Below are positions 1 through 7,093 of a stretch of 13,040 nucleotides of DNA, in pieces (position 1 is the stretch's first letter; the number at the start of each line of letters is the position of its first letter). The DNA lies in NCBI GenBank assembly GCA_946184195.1, contig CAMHEP010000033.1, positions 1 to 13,040 on the forward strand, written 5' to 3'. The notes below the pieces were generated by a model. It saw nothing but the letters and a program-made list of their open reading frames with translations, was not told the DNA's origin and ran no database searches. The DNA is from an uncultured Bacteroidales bacterium (lineage in GTDB: Bacteria; Bacteroidota; Bacteroidia; Bacteroidales; Paludibacteraceae). A program made the position numbers and the translations under genes.

Positions 1-54
1 AGTAGCACCTGACTCATAATCAGGGGGTCCTTGGTTCAAGCCCAAGCGGGACCA
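1..54 (+). tRNA. tRNA-Met(CAT), 3' part only
   Basis: The window opens inside the D arm. The anticodon stem CCTGA/TCAGG encloses the loop CTCATAA, giving anticodon CAT. A 5-nt variable loop follows, then the T arm CTTGG/CCAAG with loop TTCAAGC, the acceptor strand CGGGACC and discriminator A54. CCA is not encoded, as is common in Bacteroidetes. The anticodon stem lacks the three G-C pairs next to the loop that mark initiator tRNA, so this is elongator Met or the lysidine-modified Ile-CAT tRNA. The missing 5' half prevents a decision between those two. Confidence 0.9.
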
Positions 55-57
55 CGC

Positions 58-108
58 AGAAGATTTATAATTTGCTCATAGATAAGCGGTTATAAATCTT
101 CTTTTTTT
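58..108 (+). terminator. Intrinsic terminator after the tRNA
   Basis: A perfect 13-bp inverted repeat (AGAAGATTTATAA at 58-70, its complement at 90-102) with a 19-nt loop is followed by a run of T to 108. It starts four bases after the tRNA discriminator base, so it most likely ends the tRNA transcript. The stem is AT-rich, but it is long and has a U tail. The stretch 109-251 before the next gene shows no convincing TTTG/TAnnTTTG promoter and no other structure that I can support. Confidence 0.85.
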
Positions 109-251
109 GTATACAGAAAGTTTGGCACGATATTTGGAACATGTAAGGCAACTATCTGCTTACCGGTGCAAATAGACGGTATTAAGTCTCATAAACGAGG
201 GACATAATATTAGGAAACAAAAGTATAAACCCATTAAAAAACCCAAGAACA

Positions 252-785
252 ATGAAACGGATTTTATTATTTAGTTTAGCGTGCCTGATGGGACTCAGTA
301 CTATCTCCGCACAAAAGGCGCAAGACAAGGTCGAGAAGAAAGGTTTTGACGAGAAGCAACGTATCGAGCTACTGACCCAGAAGTATATTGCCGACTTCGG
401 ACTCGACGAGAAACAAGCAGCCCAATTCCAACAGATATACCGCGACTATCGCAAGGAGATGGGGCAAGCATTCAGGAAATACAAACCGCAGAAGCCGGTT
501 GAGGGAGAACAACTGAGTGAGGAAGATATTGCTAAGCGTATAGAATTAGGCTTTGAGCAGATACGTGTTACCACAGATATACGCGAGCACTTCTACAAAG
601 AGTTTCAACAGGTGCTCAAGCCGTCACAAATTGAGAAGATCTTCCGCGACGAGCACCACGGCAAGATGCATAAACCGGACGGCAAGCCGGGTGAGCAGAA
701 ATGCGACAAAGCCAAAGACGGCAATGCGGACAAGCATAAAGGGGATAAAGACAAAGACGGTAAGAAGAAAGAAGGTAAGAAGTAA
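252..785 (+). CDS. Secreted Spy/CpxP-like (LTxxQ-type) protein with lysine-rich tail
   Basis: This 177-residue protein has a clear signal peptide: K2-R3, a hydrophobic stretch to about residue 19, and likely cleavage after ISA at residue 20. The mature part is charged and predicted helical. It carries two motifs resembling the LTxxQ repeats of Spy/CpxP periplasmic chaperones: L51-D-E-K-Q and L122-K-P-S-Q. From about residue 139 the protein becomes a low-complexity tail of K, D and G ending in EGKK, probably disordered. Small secreted proteins of this kind are common in Bacteroidetes, where they are annotated as hypothetical, DUF4890-like or Spy-like. The family suggests a periplasmic stress or chaperone role; substrate and partners are not evident. 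It stands alone, with the tRNA upstream and a converging operon downstream. The ATG is the only start that gives a complete signal peptide. Confidence 0.75.
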   Translation: MKRILLFSLACLMGLSTISAQKAQDKVEKKGFDEKQRIELLTQKYIADFGLDEKQAAQFQQIYRDYRKEMGQAFRKYKPQKPVEGEQLSEEDIAKRIELGFEQIRVTTDIREHFYKEFQQVLKPSQIEKIFRDEHHGKMHKPDGKPGEQKCDKAKDGNADKHKGDKDKDGKKKEGKK

Positions 786-818
786 AATACCGAAAGGGAT
801 TTACCCCCCTTATGCCCG

Positions 819-850
819 AAAAGGCGTTTCCCAAGTGGGGAGCGCCTTTT
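819..850. terminator. Bidirectional intrinsic terminator between converging units
   Basis: A 14-bp stem with G-U wobbles, AAAAGGCGTTTCCC paired with GGGGAGCGCCTTTT, encloses a 4-nt loop. It has A residues on the left and T residues on the right, so on either strand it forms a GC-rich hairpin followed by U. It lies 33 nt after the plus-strand secreted-protein gene and 31 nt beyond the stop of the minus-strand radical SAM gene, and can serve both. Confidence 0.85.
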
Positions 851-881
851 TGTTGTGAAGAAAGGAGTAAGAATAAAGATA

Positions 882-1985
882 TTAGCGCGTACAGTTGTGG
901 CAGATGGGGATAGAGTCTGAGCCATGAAGCACCGCACGATAGAAATCCGAGGGATTGGTATAGCGAGAGTCCCGAGGGAGCATGAACGAATGGAGTCCTC
1001 GGGAGGCAGGCTCAGCCTGTAAGATATTACCGAAAGCATAGACAGCCGACTTGTCAAAGCAACAGGGGAGAATATCTCCTGTTGCCGTAATGACACGTCC
1101 AAACCAAAGACGCCGGCAGGGGGTAAGACCGAAAAGACGTGCCCACAGGCGCTGCAGGAAGGGACGCTTGAGACGATAGACGAGTGTGGAGGAGGCAGAG
1201 GTTTGAGAGTTATTGTTTATCCGTTCATAGCGGGAATAACGAGGGTTGGAAGGCATGAGCGTATTGCCATGCTCAAAGTTATAAAACTGCGCGGTCTTGA
1301 GGGTAAAAGTGTCGGCACCTAAGTCACGATAGGTATGTCGAAGCGTATCCCATTCGTGTTCATTGGAGCTAAGGGCAAGGCACTGCAGTTCGATGACCGT
1401 GCTTGCATGGTGTCGCTCTTTAGCGGCACGCAGGAGATGTATGGCATCCCGCACCTTATCCACAGCCCCCCCCACCCGATAGGACGAGTAGGATGCCTGA
1501 GAAACTCCATCCATAGAAACAATGATACGAGACAATCCTGCAGCAACCAGACGGTCGGCAAGGTCAGGTGTCATGGCCTGCGCATTGGTCGAGATGATGA
1601 CATAGAGTCCTTCGGCACGTGCAAGCCTTACCATCTCAGGCAGATCCCTATTGAGCAAGGGTTCGCCCTGAAAGAAAAGTTGGACGGTGAAAGCATAAGG
1701 CGCTATGTGGGCGAGGATATGCTGATAGTCCGCAAGAGAGAGGAGATGACGATGTCCAGAGGACTGAGAGCCGTCCGACTCGAAAGGCGAGTGTATCCTG
1801 TTCGCCATTCCCACCGGACATTGGGGGCAACGCAGCTGACAGAAGTCCGCCGGTTCGATACTGACGAACACAGGCTCATGATGCACAGAAATCACACCTG
1901 CCGTGCTGAGCCAATAAGACCACTCAGCACGGCAGAGGTTAGTCAGTCTGGAAAGCAGATGCCTCACGTGTCCGAACGATGGCAA
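882..1985 (-). CDS. Radical SAM protein with C-terminal SPASM-like cysteines
   Basis: The 367-residue protein has the radical SAM cluster motif C49-x3-C53-x2-C56 in the context EPADFCQLRCPQCPVG. A GEP motif follows at 107-109 for SAM binding, and a barrel core (IISTNAQ, IIVSMDG). The C-terminal cysteines C290, C308-C309, C362 and C365 fit a SPASM/twitch-type auxiliary cluster region. Such enzymes use a [4Fe-4S] cluster and SAM to make a 5'-deoxyadenosyl radical; here the substrate is unknown. It is the last gene of the minus-strand unit. The start is a TTG two bases after the rpiB stop; a GTG at residue 7 is an alternative. The N-terminal 40 residues match the usual leader of Bacteroidetes members of this family. 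The gene contains a G8 run, listed separately. Family assignment is firm, function open. Confidence 0.85.
   Translation of the reverse strand: MPSFGHVRHLLSRLTNLCRAEWSYWLSTAGVISVHHEPVFVSIEPADFCQLRCPQCPVGMANRIHSPFESDGSQSSGHRHLLSLADYQHILAHIAPYAFTVQLFFQGEPLLNRDLPEMVRLARAEGLYVIISTNAQAMTPDLADRLVAAGLSRIIVSMDGVSQASYSSYRVGGAVDKVRDAIHLLRAAKERHHASTVIELQCLALSSNEHEWDTLRHTYRDLGADTFTLKTAQFYNFEHGNTLMPSNPRYSRYERINNNSQTSASSTLVYRLKRPFLQRLWARLFGLTPCRRLWFGRVITATGDILPCCFDKSAVYAFGNILQAEPASRGLHSFMLPRDSRYTNPSDFYRAVLHGSDSIPICHNCTR
1466..1473 (-). repeat. G8 homopolymer (C8 on the plus strand) inside the radical SAM gene
   Basis: On the coding strand the codons GTG GGG GGG GCT give eight consecutive G, encoding the V-G-G-A of RVGGAVDK at about residues 171-174. 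The reading frame is intact here. It is the longest G or C run I found in the window. Loss or gain of one base would truncate the protein about halfway, before the C-terminal cysteines. Confidence 0.9.
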
Positions 1986-1987
1986 GA

Positions 1988-2446
1988 TTACTTATGAGCC
2001 TGTACGGGAATCTTGTTGACACGACGCTCGTGTCGCCCACCTTCAAAATCAGTAGAGAAGAAAGCGTTCACGACCTCCAATGCTTTGGGAACCGTGATGA
2101 AACTGCCCGGCAGGCAGAGCACGTTGGCGTCGTTATGCTGACGAGCGAGTTTAGCCAACGGAGTATCCCAGCACAGAGCAGCGCGGATACCCTGATGTTT
2201 GTTAGCCGTCATCGTGACTCCCTGTGCCGACGAGCAGGTAGCAATACCGAAATCATACTCGCCTTTCTCAACAGCCTCCGCCATGGGATGTACGAAATCC
2301 GGATAGTCGCAACTCTCGGTTGAGTAGCAGCCGAAGTCTTTCACCTTCACACCGTTGTCCTCAAGAAATAACCGCACTTTCTGTTTCAACTCAAAGCCGG
2401 CATGGTCGCTTGCCAATGCCACACGCAATTCAGAATAGTTTTTCAT
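1988..2446 (-). CDS. rpiB: Ribose-5-phosphate isomerase B
   Basis: This 152-residue member of the RpiB/LacAB family interconverts ribose 5-phosphate and ribulose 5-phosphate in the non-oxidative pentose phosphate pathway, in the cytoplasm. Visible landmarks are ASDHAG at 12-17, the YSTESCDYPDF segment, C71 at the position of the catalytic cysteine, TANKHQGIRAALCW, the H104-N-D-A-N motif with the catalytic histidine, and the phosphate-binding arginines of EGGRHERR (R138, R142). Length is normal for the family. The active-site loop reads C-S-S-A-Q-G where most members have C-G-[ST]-G-[IN]-G; see findings. It lies 29 nt after marC and 2 nt before the radical SAM gene, so it is probably co-transcribed with both. 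Confidence 0.95.
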   Translation of the reverse strand: MKNYSELRVALASDHAGFELKQKVRLFLEDNGVKVKDFGCYSTESCDYPDFVHPMAEAVEKGEYDFGIATCSSAQGVTMTANKHQGIRAALCWDTPLAKLARQHNDANVLCLPGSFITVPKALEVVNAFFSTDFEGGRHERRVNKIPVQAHK

Positions 2447-2475
2447 AATATATCGTTCCTTATAAAATAATTATC

Positions 2476-3087
2476 TCAGACACAGAACACCTTCACCAGG
2501 TTAGCAAACATCAGCTGGACGGCAATAGCCAAGACAATGACGCCGAAGAACTTACGAATGATATACAGGGATATGGGGTTAAGATATTTAGTGAGCCAAT
2601 GTGTACCGGCCAGCACTGCCCAAAGCACAAGCATACAGACCACAATAGCGAGCAAGAGATTGATCATGTTATAGTCGGTTGTAAGCGATAGCAGCGCTGT
2701 GAAGGCACCGGGACCGGCATACATAGGGAAAGCCAGAGGCACAAGGTCGCCGGAATTGCCAAACTCGGGCGTACGGAAGAAGACAACATCCAGCAGCATC
2801 TCCAATCCCATGAGGAAGATAACAAATCCGCCTGCTACGGCGAAATACTCAATCTTGATACCGAAAATCTTCATCACAAGGTCTCCACCCAAGAGGAAGA
2901 CACAAAGGATAATCATGGAATAGAGGCAGACGAGCCAAGGATGAATCTTTGTGCCCCTTTCCTCCATCGCGATGGTGATAGGCATATTACCGATAGGATC
3001 AATGATAGCAATGAGAAAGACAAATGCACTCACCACTTGCCATAGGTCCAATGTTCCGAAAAAAGTCTGTAAATTAGCCAGCAACAT
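2476..3087 (-). CDS. MarC-family integral membrane protein
   Basis: The 203-residue hydrophobic protein has about six predicted membrane segments and the two MarC signatures: D30-PIGNMP in the first hairpin and P117-LAFPMYAGPGA in the second half, which suggests an internally duplicated fold. MarC proteins (UPF0056) are inner-membrane proteins; the early multiple-antibiotic-resistance assignment was not upheld and the transported substrate, if any, is unknown. I place the start at the ATG at 3087. It is preceded by an unusually good Shine-Dalgarno (GGAGG, about seven bases upstream), while the longer reading frame would begin at a TTG inside the promoter -7 box. It is the first gene of the minus-strand unit marC-rpiB-radical SAM. 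Confidence 0.9.
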   Translation of the reverse strand: MLLANLQTFFGTLDLWQVVSAFVFLIAIIDPIGNMPITIAMEERGTKIHPWLVCLYSMIILCVFLLGGDLVMKIFGIKIEYFAVAGGFVIFLMGLEMLLDVVFFRTPEFGNSGDLVPLAFPMYAGPGAFTALLSLTTDYNMINLLLAIVVCMLVLWAVLAGTHWLTKYLNPISLYIIRKFFGVIVLAIAVQLMFANLVKVFCV

Positions 3088-3120
3088 AGTCAATCCTCCG
3101 TTGTTTATTCGATTAGGCTG

Positions 3121-3152
3121 CAAAGATACAAATTTTTGTTATAATATGCAAA
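3121..3152 (-). promoter_or_regulatory. Bacteroidetes-type promoter for marC-rpiB-radical SAM
   Basis: Read on the minus strand, TTTG (3152-3149) is followed after 20 nt by TATCTTTG (3128-3121), matching the Bacteroidetes sigma-ABfr consensus TTTG-N19-21-TAnnTTTG. Transcription would begin a few bases further on, leaving a leader of roughly 25-30 nt that contains the GGAGG ribosome site of marC. Confidence 0.75.
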
Positions 3153-3175
3153 TTCAGGAAAATATTTGTCGATTA

Positions 3176-3207
3176 TTTGTATATTTGCGTTTTTTTTTCT
3201 ACCTTTG
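3176..3207 (+). promoter_or_regulatory. Bacteroidetes-type promoter for efp and downstream genes
   Basis: TTTG at 3176-3179 and TACCTTTG at 3200-3207 are 20 nt apart, matching TTTG-N19-21-TAnnTTTG. The leader of about 40 nt up to the efp ATG is AT-rich with no Shine-Dalgarno, as is usual in this phylum. It points away from the marC promoter, whose outer element lies only 23 nt away. It may drive the whole plus-strand gene row. Confidence 0.75.
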
Positions 3208-3252
3208 CAAACAAATTCCGAATTATAACTCAAAAAATAAGATACAATTTTT

Positions 3253-3816
3253 ATGATTAACTCTCAAGACATTAAGAACGGTGTATGTATCCGCATGGAC
3301 GGCCGTTTGTACTTTGTGATTGAATTCCTTCACGTTAAACCGGGTAAAGGTAACACGATTATGCGTGTAAAATTCAAAGATGTAGTGGATGGTCGCGTAC
3401 TGGAGCGTCGTTTCAATATCGGCGAGAAGCTGGAAGATGTACGTGTAGAGCGTCGTCCGTATCAGTACCTCTATCAGGAGGGAGACGACTACATCTTCAT
3501 GAACCAAGAGACGTTTGAGCAAGTGCCCATCGCTCACGACCTTATCACAGGAGTAGACTTCCTGAAGGAAGGTTTTATCTGCGACGTGGTGAGTGATGCC
3601 TCCACCGATACGGTTCTGTTTGCAGAGTTGCCGACGAAGGTAGAGTTGGCTGTTGCCTATACGGAACCGGGATTGAAGGGCGATACCGCCACCAACACGT
3701 TGAAGCCCGCTAAGTTGGAGACCGGTGCCGAGATTCGCGTACCTCTCTTCATCAATGAGGGTGAGATTATCCGTGTAGATACTCGCGACGGCAGTTACTG
3801 CGAGCGCGTTCGCTAA
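3253..3816 (+). CDS. efp: Elongation factor P
   Basis: EF-P binds stalled ribosomes between the P and E sites and promotes peptide bond formation at consecutive prolines. The 187-residue length is standard for the three-domain protein. The KOW-like N-terminal domain (INSQDIKNGVCIRMDGRLYFVIEF) carries the loop KPGKGNT with K32 at the tip. K32 corresponds to the lysine that is beta-lysylated in E. coli, so a lysine-type rather than arginine-type EF-P is indicated; no modification enzyme is encoded in this window. OB-fold domains II and III follow, ending with the conserved VDTRDGSYCERV. It is the first gene after the divergent promoter region and is 5 nt upstream of ribD. Confidence 0.97.
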   Translation: MINSQDIKNGVCIRMDGRLYFVIEFLHVKPGKGNTIMRVKFKDVVDGRVLERRFNIGEKLEDVRVERRPYQYLYQEGDDYIFMNQETFEQVPIAHDLITGVDFLKEGFICDVVSDASTDTVLFAELPTKVELAVAYTEPGLKGDTATNTLKPAKLETGAEIRVPLFINEGEIIRVDTRDGSYCERVR

Positions 3817-3821
3817 TCATC

Positions 3822-4880
3822 GTGTCTGAGCCGGTCTATATGGCGCGTTGCCTTGAGCTCGCGCAGCTCGGGCAGTACTATGTAGCACCGAACCCCATGG
3901 TCGGTGCTATATTGGTAAGTACGGACGGACGTATCATCGCCGAGGGATGGCACCGCCAGTGGGGCGGTCCGCATGCCGAGGTGAACTGTTTTGCCGACTA
4001 TGACGAGCAGGTCAGTCAGGGTAAGGTGTTACCTCTGACAAGCGAATGTACGATGTATGTGAGTCTGGAACCCTGTAGTCACTACGGCAAGACCCCACCC
4101 TGCGCAGACCTGATTATCCAACGCGGCGTCAAGCGTGTGGTTGTGGGGCTACCGGATCCCAACCCGCAAGTGGCAGGACGAGGAATTGAGAAACTGCGCA
4201 ATGCCGGTATCGAGGTAGAGGTAGGTATGTTGGAGCAGGAGGGACGCGAGCTAAACAAGCGTTTCCTCTGTCTCCATGAGAAGAAACGTCCGTATATCAT
4301 CCTGAAGTGGGCACAGACCGAGGACGGTTATCTGGACTACGAGCGCCGTCTTATTCACACCGATAAAGGATGGCAAGCAGAGGGAGAACCTCTCGTCATC
4401 AGTAACGAGACGACCAAGCAGTTGGTGCACAAGATGCGGGCAGAAAACATGGCTATCATGGTGGGGACCCGCACAGCCCTATTGGATAATCCGGGACTCA
4501 AGACCACTCGTTGGAGCGGTCGTAACCCCATCCGTATTGTGCCCGATAGGCACGATGTGATACCGAGGGACAGTAAGATATTCTCACCCGACGCCGAGAC
4601 CATTGTTTATAAGGAACGTACTGATTGGCCATATATTGTGGAAGACCTGGCAAGACGCGGTATACACTCGGTAATGGTAGAAGGCGGAGCCCAGCTTCTG
4701 GCACATATTTTGGAGACAGGGTTATACGATGAGATACATGTAGAGGTAGGTCCCCCATCCGGTATCAGCGCCGGTGACGGAAGAAAAGGAGTACCTGCGC
4801 CGGCAATCCGTCTGCCGCGTCAACCGCAAGCCCTCATCGGCGGGAATGCCCTATATGAGATACGCAAAACCAACCAATAA
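3822..4880 (+). CDS. ribD: Bifunctional riboflavin biosynthesis deaminase/reductase RibD
   Basis: RibD deaminates the pyrimidine product of GTP cyclohydrolase II and then reduces its ribosyl side chain with NADPH, two steps of riboflavin synthesis. The N-terminal deaminase domain shows PNPMVG (23-28), the zinc and catalytic residues H51-A-E53, and the zinc cysteines in PC85SHYGKTPPC94AD. The reductase domain begins near residue 155 (RPYIILKWAQTEDG) and includes VGTRTALLDNP and MVEGGAQLL. Length of 352 is normal. The GTG at 3822 is chosen because it gives the family-typical start (YMARCLELA) and lies 5 nt after efp; an ATG at 3840 would remove conserved residues. The stop overlaps the next ATG (TAATG). 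No other riboflavin gene is nearby. Confidence 0.95.
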   Translation: MSEPVYMARCLELAQLGQYYVAPNPMVGAILVSTDGRIIAEGWHRQWGGPHAEVNCFADYDEQVSQGKVLPLTSECTMYVSLEPCSHYGKTPPCADLIIQRGVKRVVVGLPDPNPQVAGRGIEKLRNAGIEVEVGMLEQEGRELNKRFLCLHEKKRPYIILKWAQTEDGYLDYERRLIHTDKGWQAEGEPLVISNETTKQLVHKMRAENMAIMVGTRTALLDNPGLKTTRWSGRNPIRIVPDRHDVIPRDSKIFSPDAETIVYKERTDWPYIVEDLARRGIHSVMVEGGAQLLAHILETGLYDEIHVEVGPPSGISAGDGRKGVPAPAIRLPRQPQALIGGNALYEIRKTNQ

Positions 4881-5740
4881 TGAAAAACAAGATTCTCCCC
4901 ATACTGATTGTATTGACCGCTATGACCATGAGCGGTTGCGACTATATCGCCAAGCGTTTCGCCCATAAACATCAATCCGGAACCATCGTGGAGGCATATG
5001 GTCATTACCTCTACGAATCCGACCTTGTGCCGGTGCTGTCAGGACTGAGCGGAGAAGATAGTATACGGCGGAGGGAACAGTATGTGCACGATTGGCTGAT
5101 GGACATAGTGCTATACGAGACTGCCAAGGACCGTGCTGACGAATCCATAGAAGCGATGGTGGAGGATTATCGTCGGTCGCTCTATATCCATGAATATGAG
5201 CAACGTCTCATCGCCAAACGTATGCAGACGATGCTGACAGACAGCATGGTCGAACAGTTCTACACCGAACATTCCAACCGATTTATACTGAAAGAAAGTA
5301 TCGTGAGAGGAGTATTGCTCATCGTTCCCAATGATGCACCGGATATCAATAAGGTAAAGAAAGAGCTGCAGCAGATGGACGAGACCAACATGGAGACTAT
5401 TGAGAAATATGCCTATCGGTATGCCGGAGGCTATGAGCTGTTTCTCGACCGCTGGATTACAGCCAATCAGCTATTGACACACATGCCTTTCGAAAAGAAC
5501 ACACTGAACAAGGAACTGAGGTACAAACAGCAGATTGTTCTCAGCGACTCACTATCCACCTATATCCTACAGGTGACAGACAAGTACCTGCAAGGCGAAG
5601 TGATGCCGTTGGACTATGCCCGCCGCGACATAGAGCCTATCCTCATCAACCAACTGAAGAAAGAGTTCCTACGAAAAGAAAGTGATAAACTCTATCAAGA
5701 CGCTATACGCTATAAACATATACAATTCTATGAAAACTAA
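4880..5740 (+). CDS. SurA-type periplasmic lipoprotein with degenerate parvulin region
   Basis: The 286-residue product starts with a lipoprotein signal: K2-N-K4, a hydrophobic stretch and the lipobox M-S-G-C20. The residues after C20 (DYIAKRF) do not form the acidic surface-export signal known from Bacteroidetes lipoproteins, so it probably faces the periplasm. Residues about 35-135 resemble the helical SurA N-terminal domain. About 137-236 looks like the remnant of a parvulin fold without the HIL or GYH motifs. A helical C-terminal segment follows. Bacteroidetes often encode runs of such PpiC/SurA-like proteins, and the next gene is a complete relative. I infer a chaperone-like role in outer-membrane protein folding, not isomerase activity. 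Its ATG overlaps the ribD stop by one base. Confidence 0.7.
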   Translation: MKNKILPILIVLTAMTMSGCDYIAKRFAHKHQSGTIVEAYGHYLYESDLVPVLSGLSGEDSIRRREQYVHDWLMDIVLYETAKDRADESIEAMVEDYRRSLYIHEYEQRLIAKRMQTMLTDSMVEQFYTEHSNRFILKESIVRGVLLIVPNDAPDINKVKKELQQMDETNMETIEKYAYRYAGGYELFLDRWITANQLLTHMPFEKNTLNKELRYKQQIVLSDSLSTYILQVTDKYLQGEVMPLDYARRDIEPILINQLKKEFLRKESDKLYQDAIRYKHIQFYEN

Positions 5741-7091
5741 ATATTTAACTATATTCCTACTTTTGTCGGCACTCACATTGTCTCACGACATACAGTCAGC
5801 AGGCAGTGTGATTGACGAGGTGATATGGATTGTCGGTGATGACGCTATCTTGCGCAGCGAGGTAGAGGAAGAGCGTATCCGTGCCCAATACGAAGGACAG
5901 CAGATATCCGGCGACCCTTACTGCGTCATCCCCGAGCAGATAGCCGTGCAAAAGCTCTTTCTTCACCAAGCAGAGCTCGACTCCATCGAAGTGAGTGAGT
6001 CCACGGTGAGCCATCAGGTAGACATGCGAATGAACTACTATATCTCGCAGATAGGCAGCAAGGAGAAGATGGAGGAATACTTCCGCAAGACAAGTAGTGA
6101 GATTCGTGAGGAGATGATGACCAGTGTGAGGAATCAGATGATTATCCAGCAGATGCAGCAGAAGCTGACCAGTCACATCAAGCCATCGCCTGCTGAGGTG
6201 AGACGTTTCTACAATGGACTGAGCGAAGACTCTATCCCCACCATTCCGGCACAGGTAGAGGTACAAATCATCAGCTTTGAGCCACCTGTTCCCGTAGAGG
6301 AGACCGAGCGTATCAAGGCTAAGTTACGCGATTTCACCGACCGTGTGCATGATGGTAAAGCCGACTTTGCGATGTTAGCACGTCTCTATTCGGAGGACAC
6401 GGAGAGTGCCAAGCGTGGCGGCGAATTAGGTTTTGTGGGAAAAGGACAGTTGGTACCGGAGTTTGCCAATGTAGCCTTTAACCTATCCGACCCCAAGCGT
6501 GTGAGCCGTATTGTTCAAACCGAATATGGTTACCACATCATCCAACTTATCGAGAAGAAAGGTGACCGTATCAACTGCCGTCATATCCTATTGCGTCCGA
6601 AGGTGCAAGCCGGCGATAAGATGAAGGCACTTGCCAGTCTGGACAGTATTCGTCAGAACATCATTGATACCGTCTATACCTTTGAACAAGCCGTCATCCG
6701 TTATTCACAGGACAAGAACACCGTGATGAATGCAGGCAAGATGACCAATCAGCAGACAGGAAGCAGTAAGTTTGAGTATAAAGATCTGCCACCCGAGGTA
6801 GCCAAGCAGATATACACGATGAAGGAGGGAGATATCTCGCAGCCCTTTGTGATGATGGATAATGCCAAGAACAAAGATATCTGCGCCATTGTCAAACTAC
6901 TCACCAAGAATGATATACACAAAGCCAACTTGGTAGACGATTTTCAGGTGATACGTCAGATGCTGGAACAGAAACTATCGCAGGAATATATCCACGACTG
7001 GATTCTACAGAAACAGAAAGATACCTATATTCAGATTGATCCCGCCTGGCGGGGTTGCGATTTTGAGTACCCCAATTGGATACACGATTAA
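5730..7091 (+). CDS. SurA-like periplasmic peptidyl-prolyl isomerase with two parvulin domains
   Basis: The 453-residue protein begins at an ATG overlapping the previous gene by 11 nt; a longer reading frame from a GTG at 5682 would hide the signal peptide inside an extension. Residues 1-24 are a signal peptide with likely cleavage at QSA-GS. A helical SurA N-terminal chaperone domain covers about 25-165. Parvulin domain 1 spans about 173-277, with the classic segment SEDTESAKRGGELGFVGKGQLVPEF and ending EYGYHIIQL. Parvulin domain 2 (about 282-391) opens with NCRHILLRP. A short C-terminal helix and a YPNWIHD end complete it. SurA-class proteins escort unfolded barrel proteins through the periplasm. 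The OstA-like and barrel genes downstream fit that role. Which isomerase domain is active is uncertain; see findings. Confidence 0.9.
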   Translation: MKTKYLTIFLLLSALTLSHDIQSAGSVIDEVIWIVGDDAILRSEVEEERIRAQYEGQQISGDPYCVIPEQIAVQKLFLHQAELDSIEVSESTVSHQVDMRMNYYISQIGSKEKMEEYFRKTSSEIREEMMTSVRNQMIIQQMQQKLTSHIKPSPAEVRRFYNGLSEDSIPTIPAQVEVQIISFEPPVPVEETERIKAKLRDFTDRVHDGKADFAMLARLYSEDTESAKRGGELGFVGKGQLVPEFANVAFNLSDPKRVSRIVQTEYGYHIIQLIEKKGDRINCRHILLRPKVQAGDKMKALASLDSIRQNIIDTVYTFEQAVIRYSQDKNTVMNAGKMTNQQTGSSKFEYKDLPPEVAKQIYTMKEGDISQPFVMMDNAKNKDICAIVKLLTKNDIHKANLVDDFQVIRQMLEQKLSQEYIHDWILQKQKDTYIQIDPAWRGCDFEYPNWIHD

Positions 7092-7093
7092 GG

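Noticed and set aside
1..108. Possible integration (att) site at the tRNA 3' end
   Set aside because: No second copy of the tRNA 3' sequence and no integrase or mobile genes in the window; the inverted repeat is explained as a terminator.
605..1102. 165-codon minus-strand frame across the shared terminator
   Set aside because: It overlaps the secreted-protein gene, a strong hairpin terminator and the end of the radical SAM gene in another frame; the product is low-complexity Ser/Leu.
1335..1997. 220-codon open frame on the plus strand opposite the radical SAM gene
   Set aside because: It is antisense to a well-conserved radical SAM protein and its translation has no recognisable domain; it reflects stop-codon avoidance in the true gene.
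5796..6266. 156-codon minus-strand frame within the SurA-like gene
   Set aside because: It is antisense to clear SurA-type coding sequence and is Leu/His-rich without family features.
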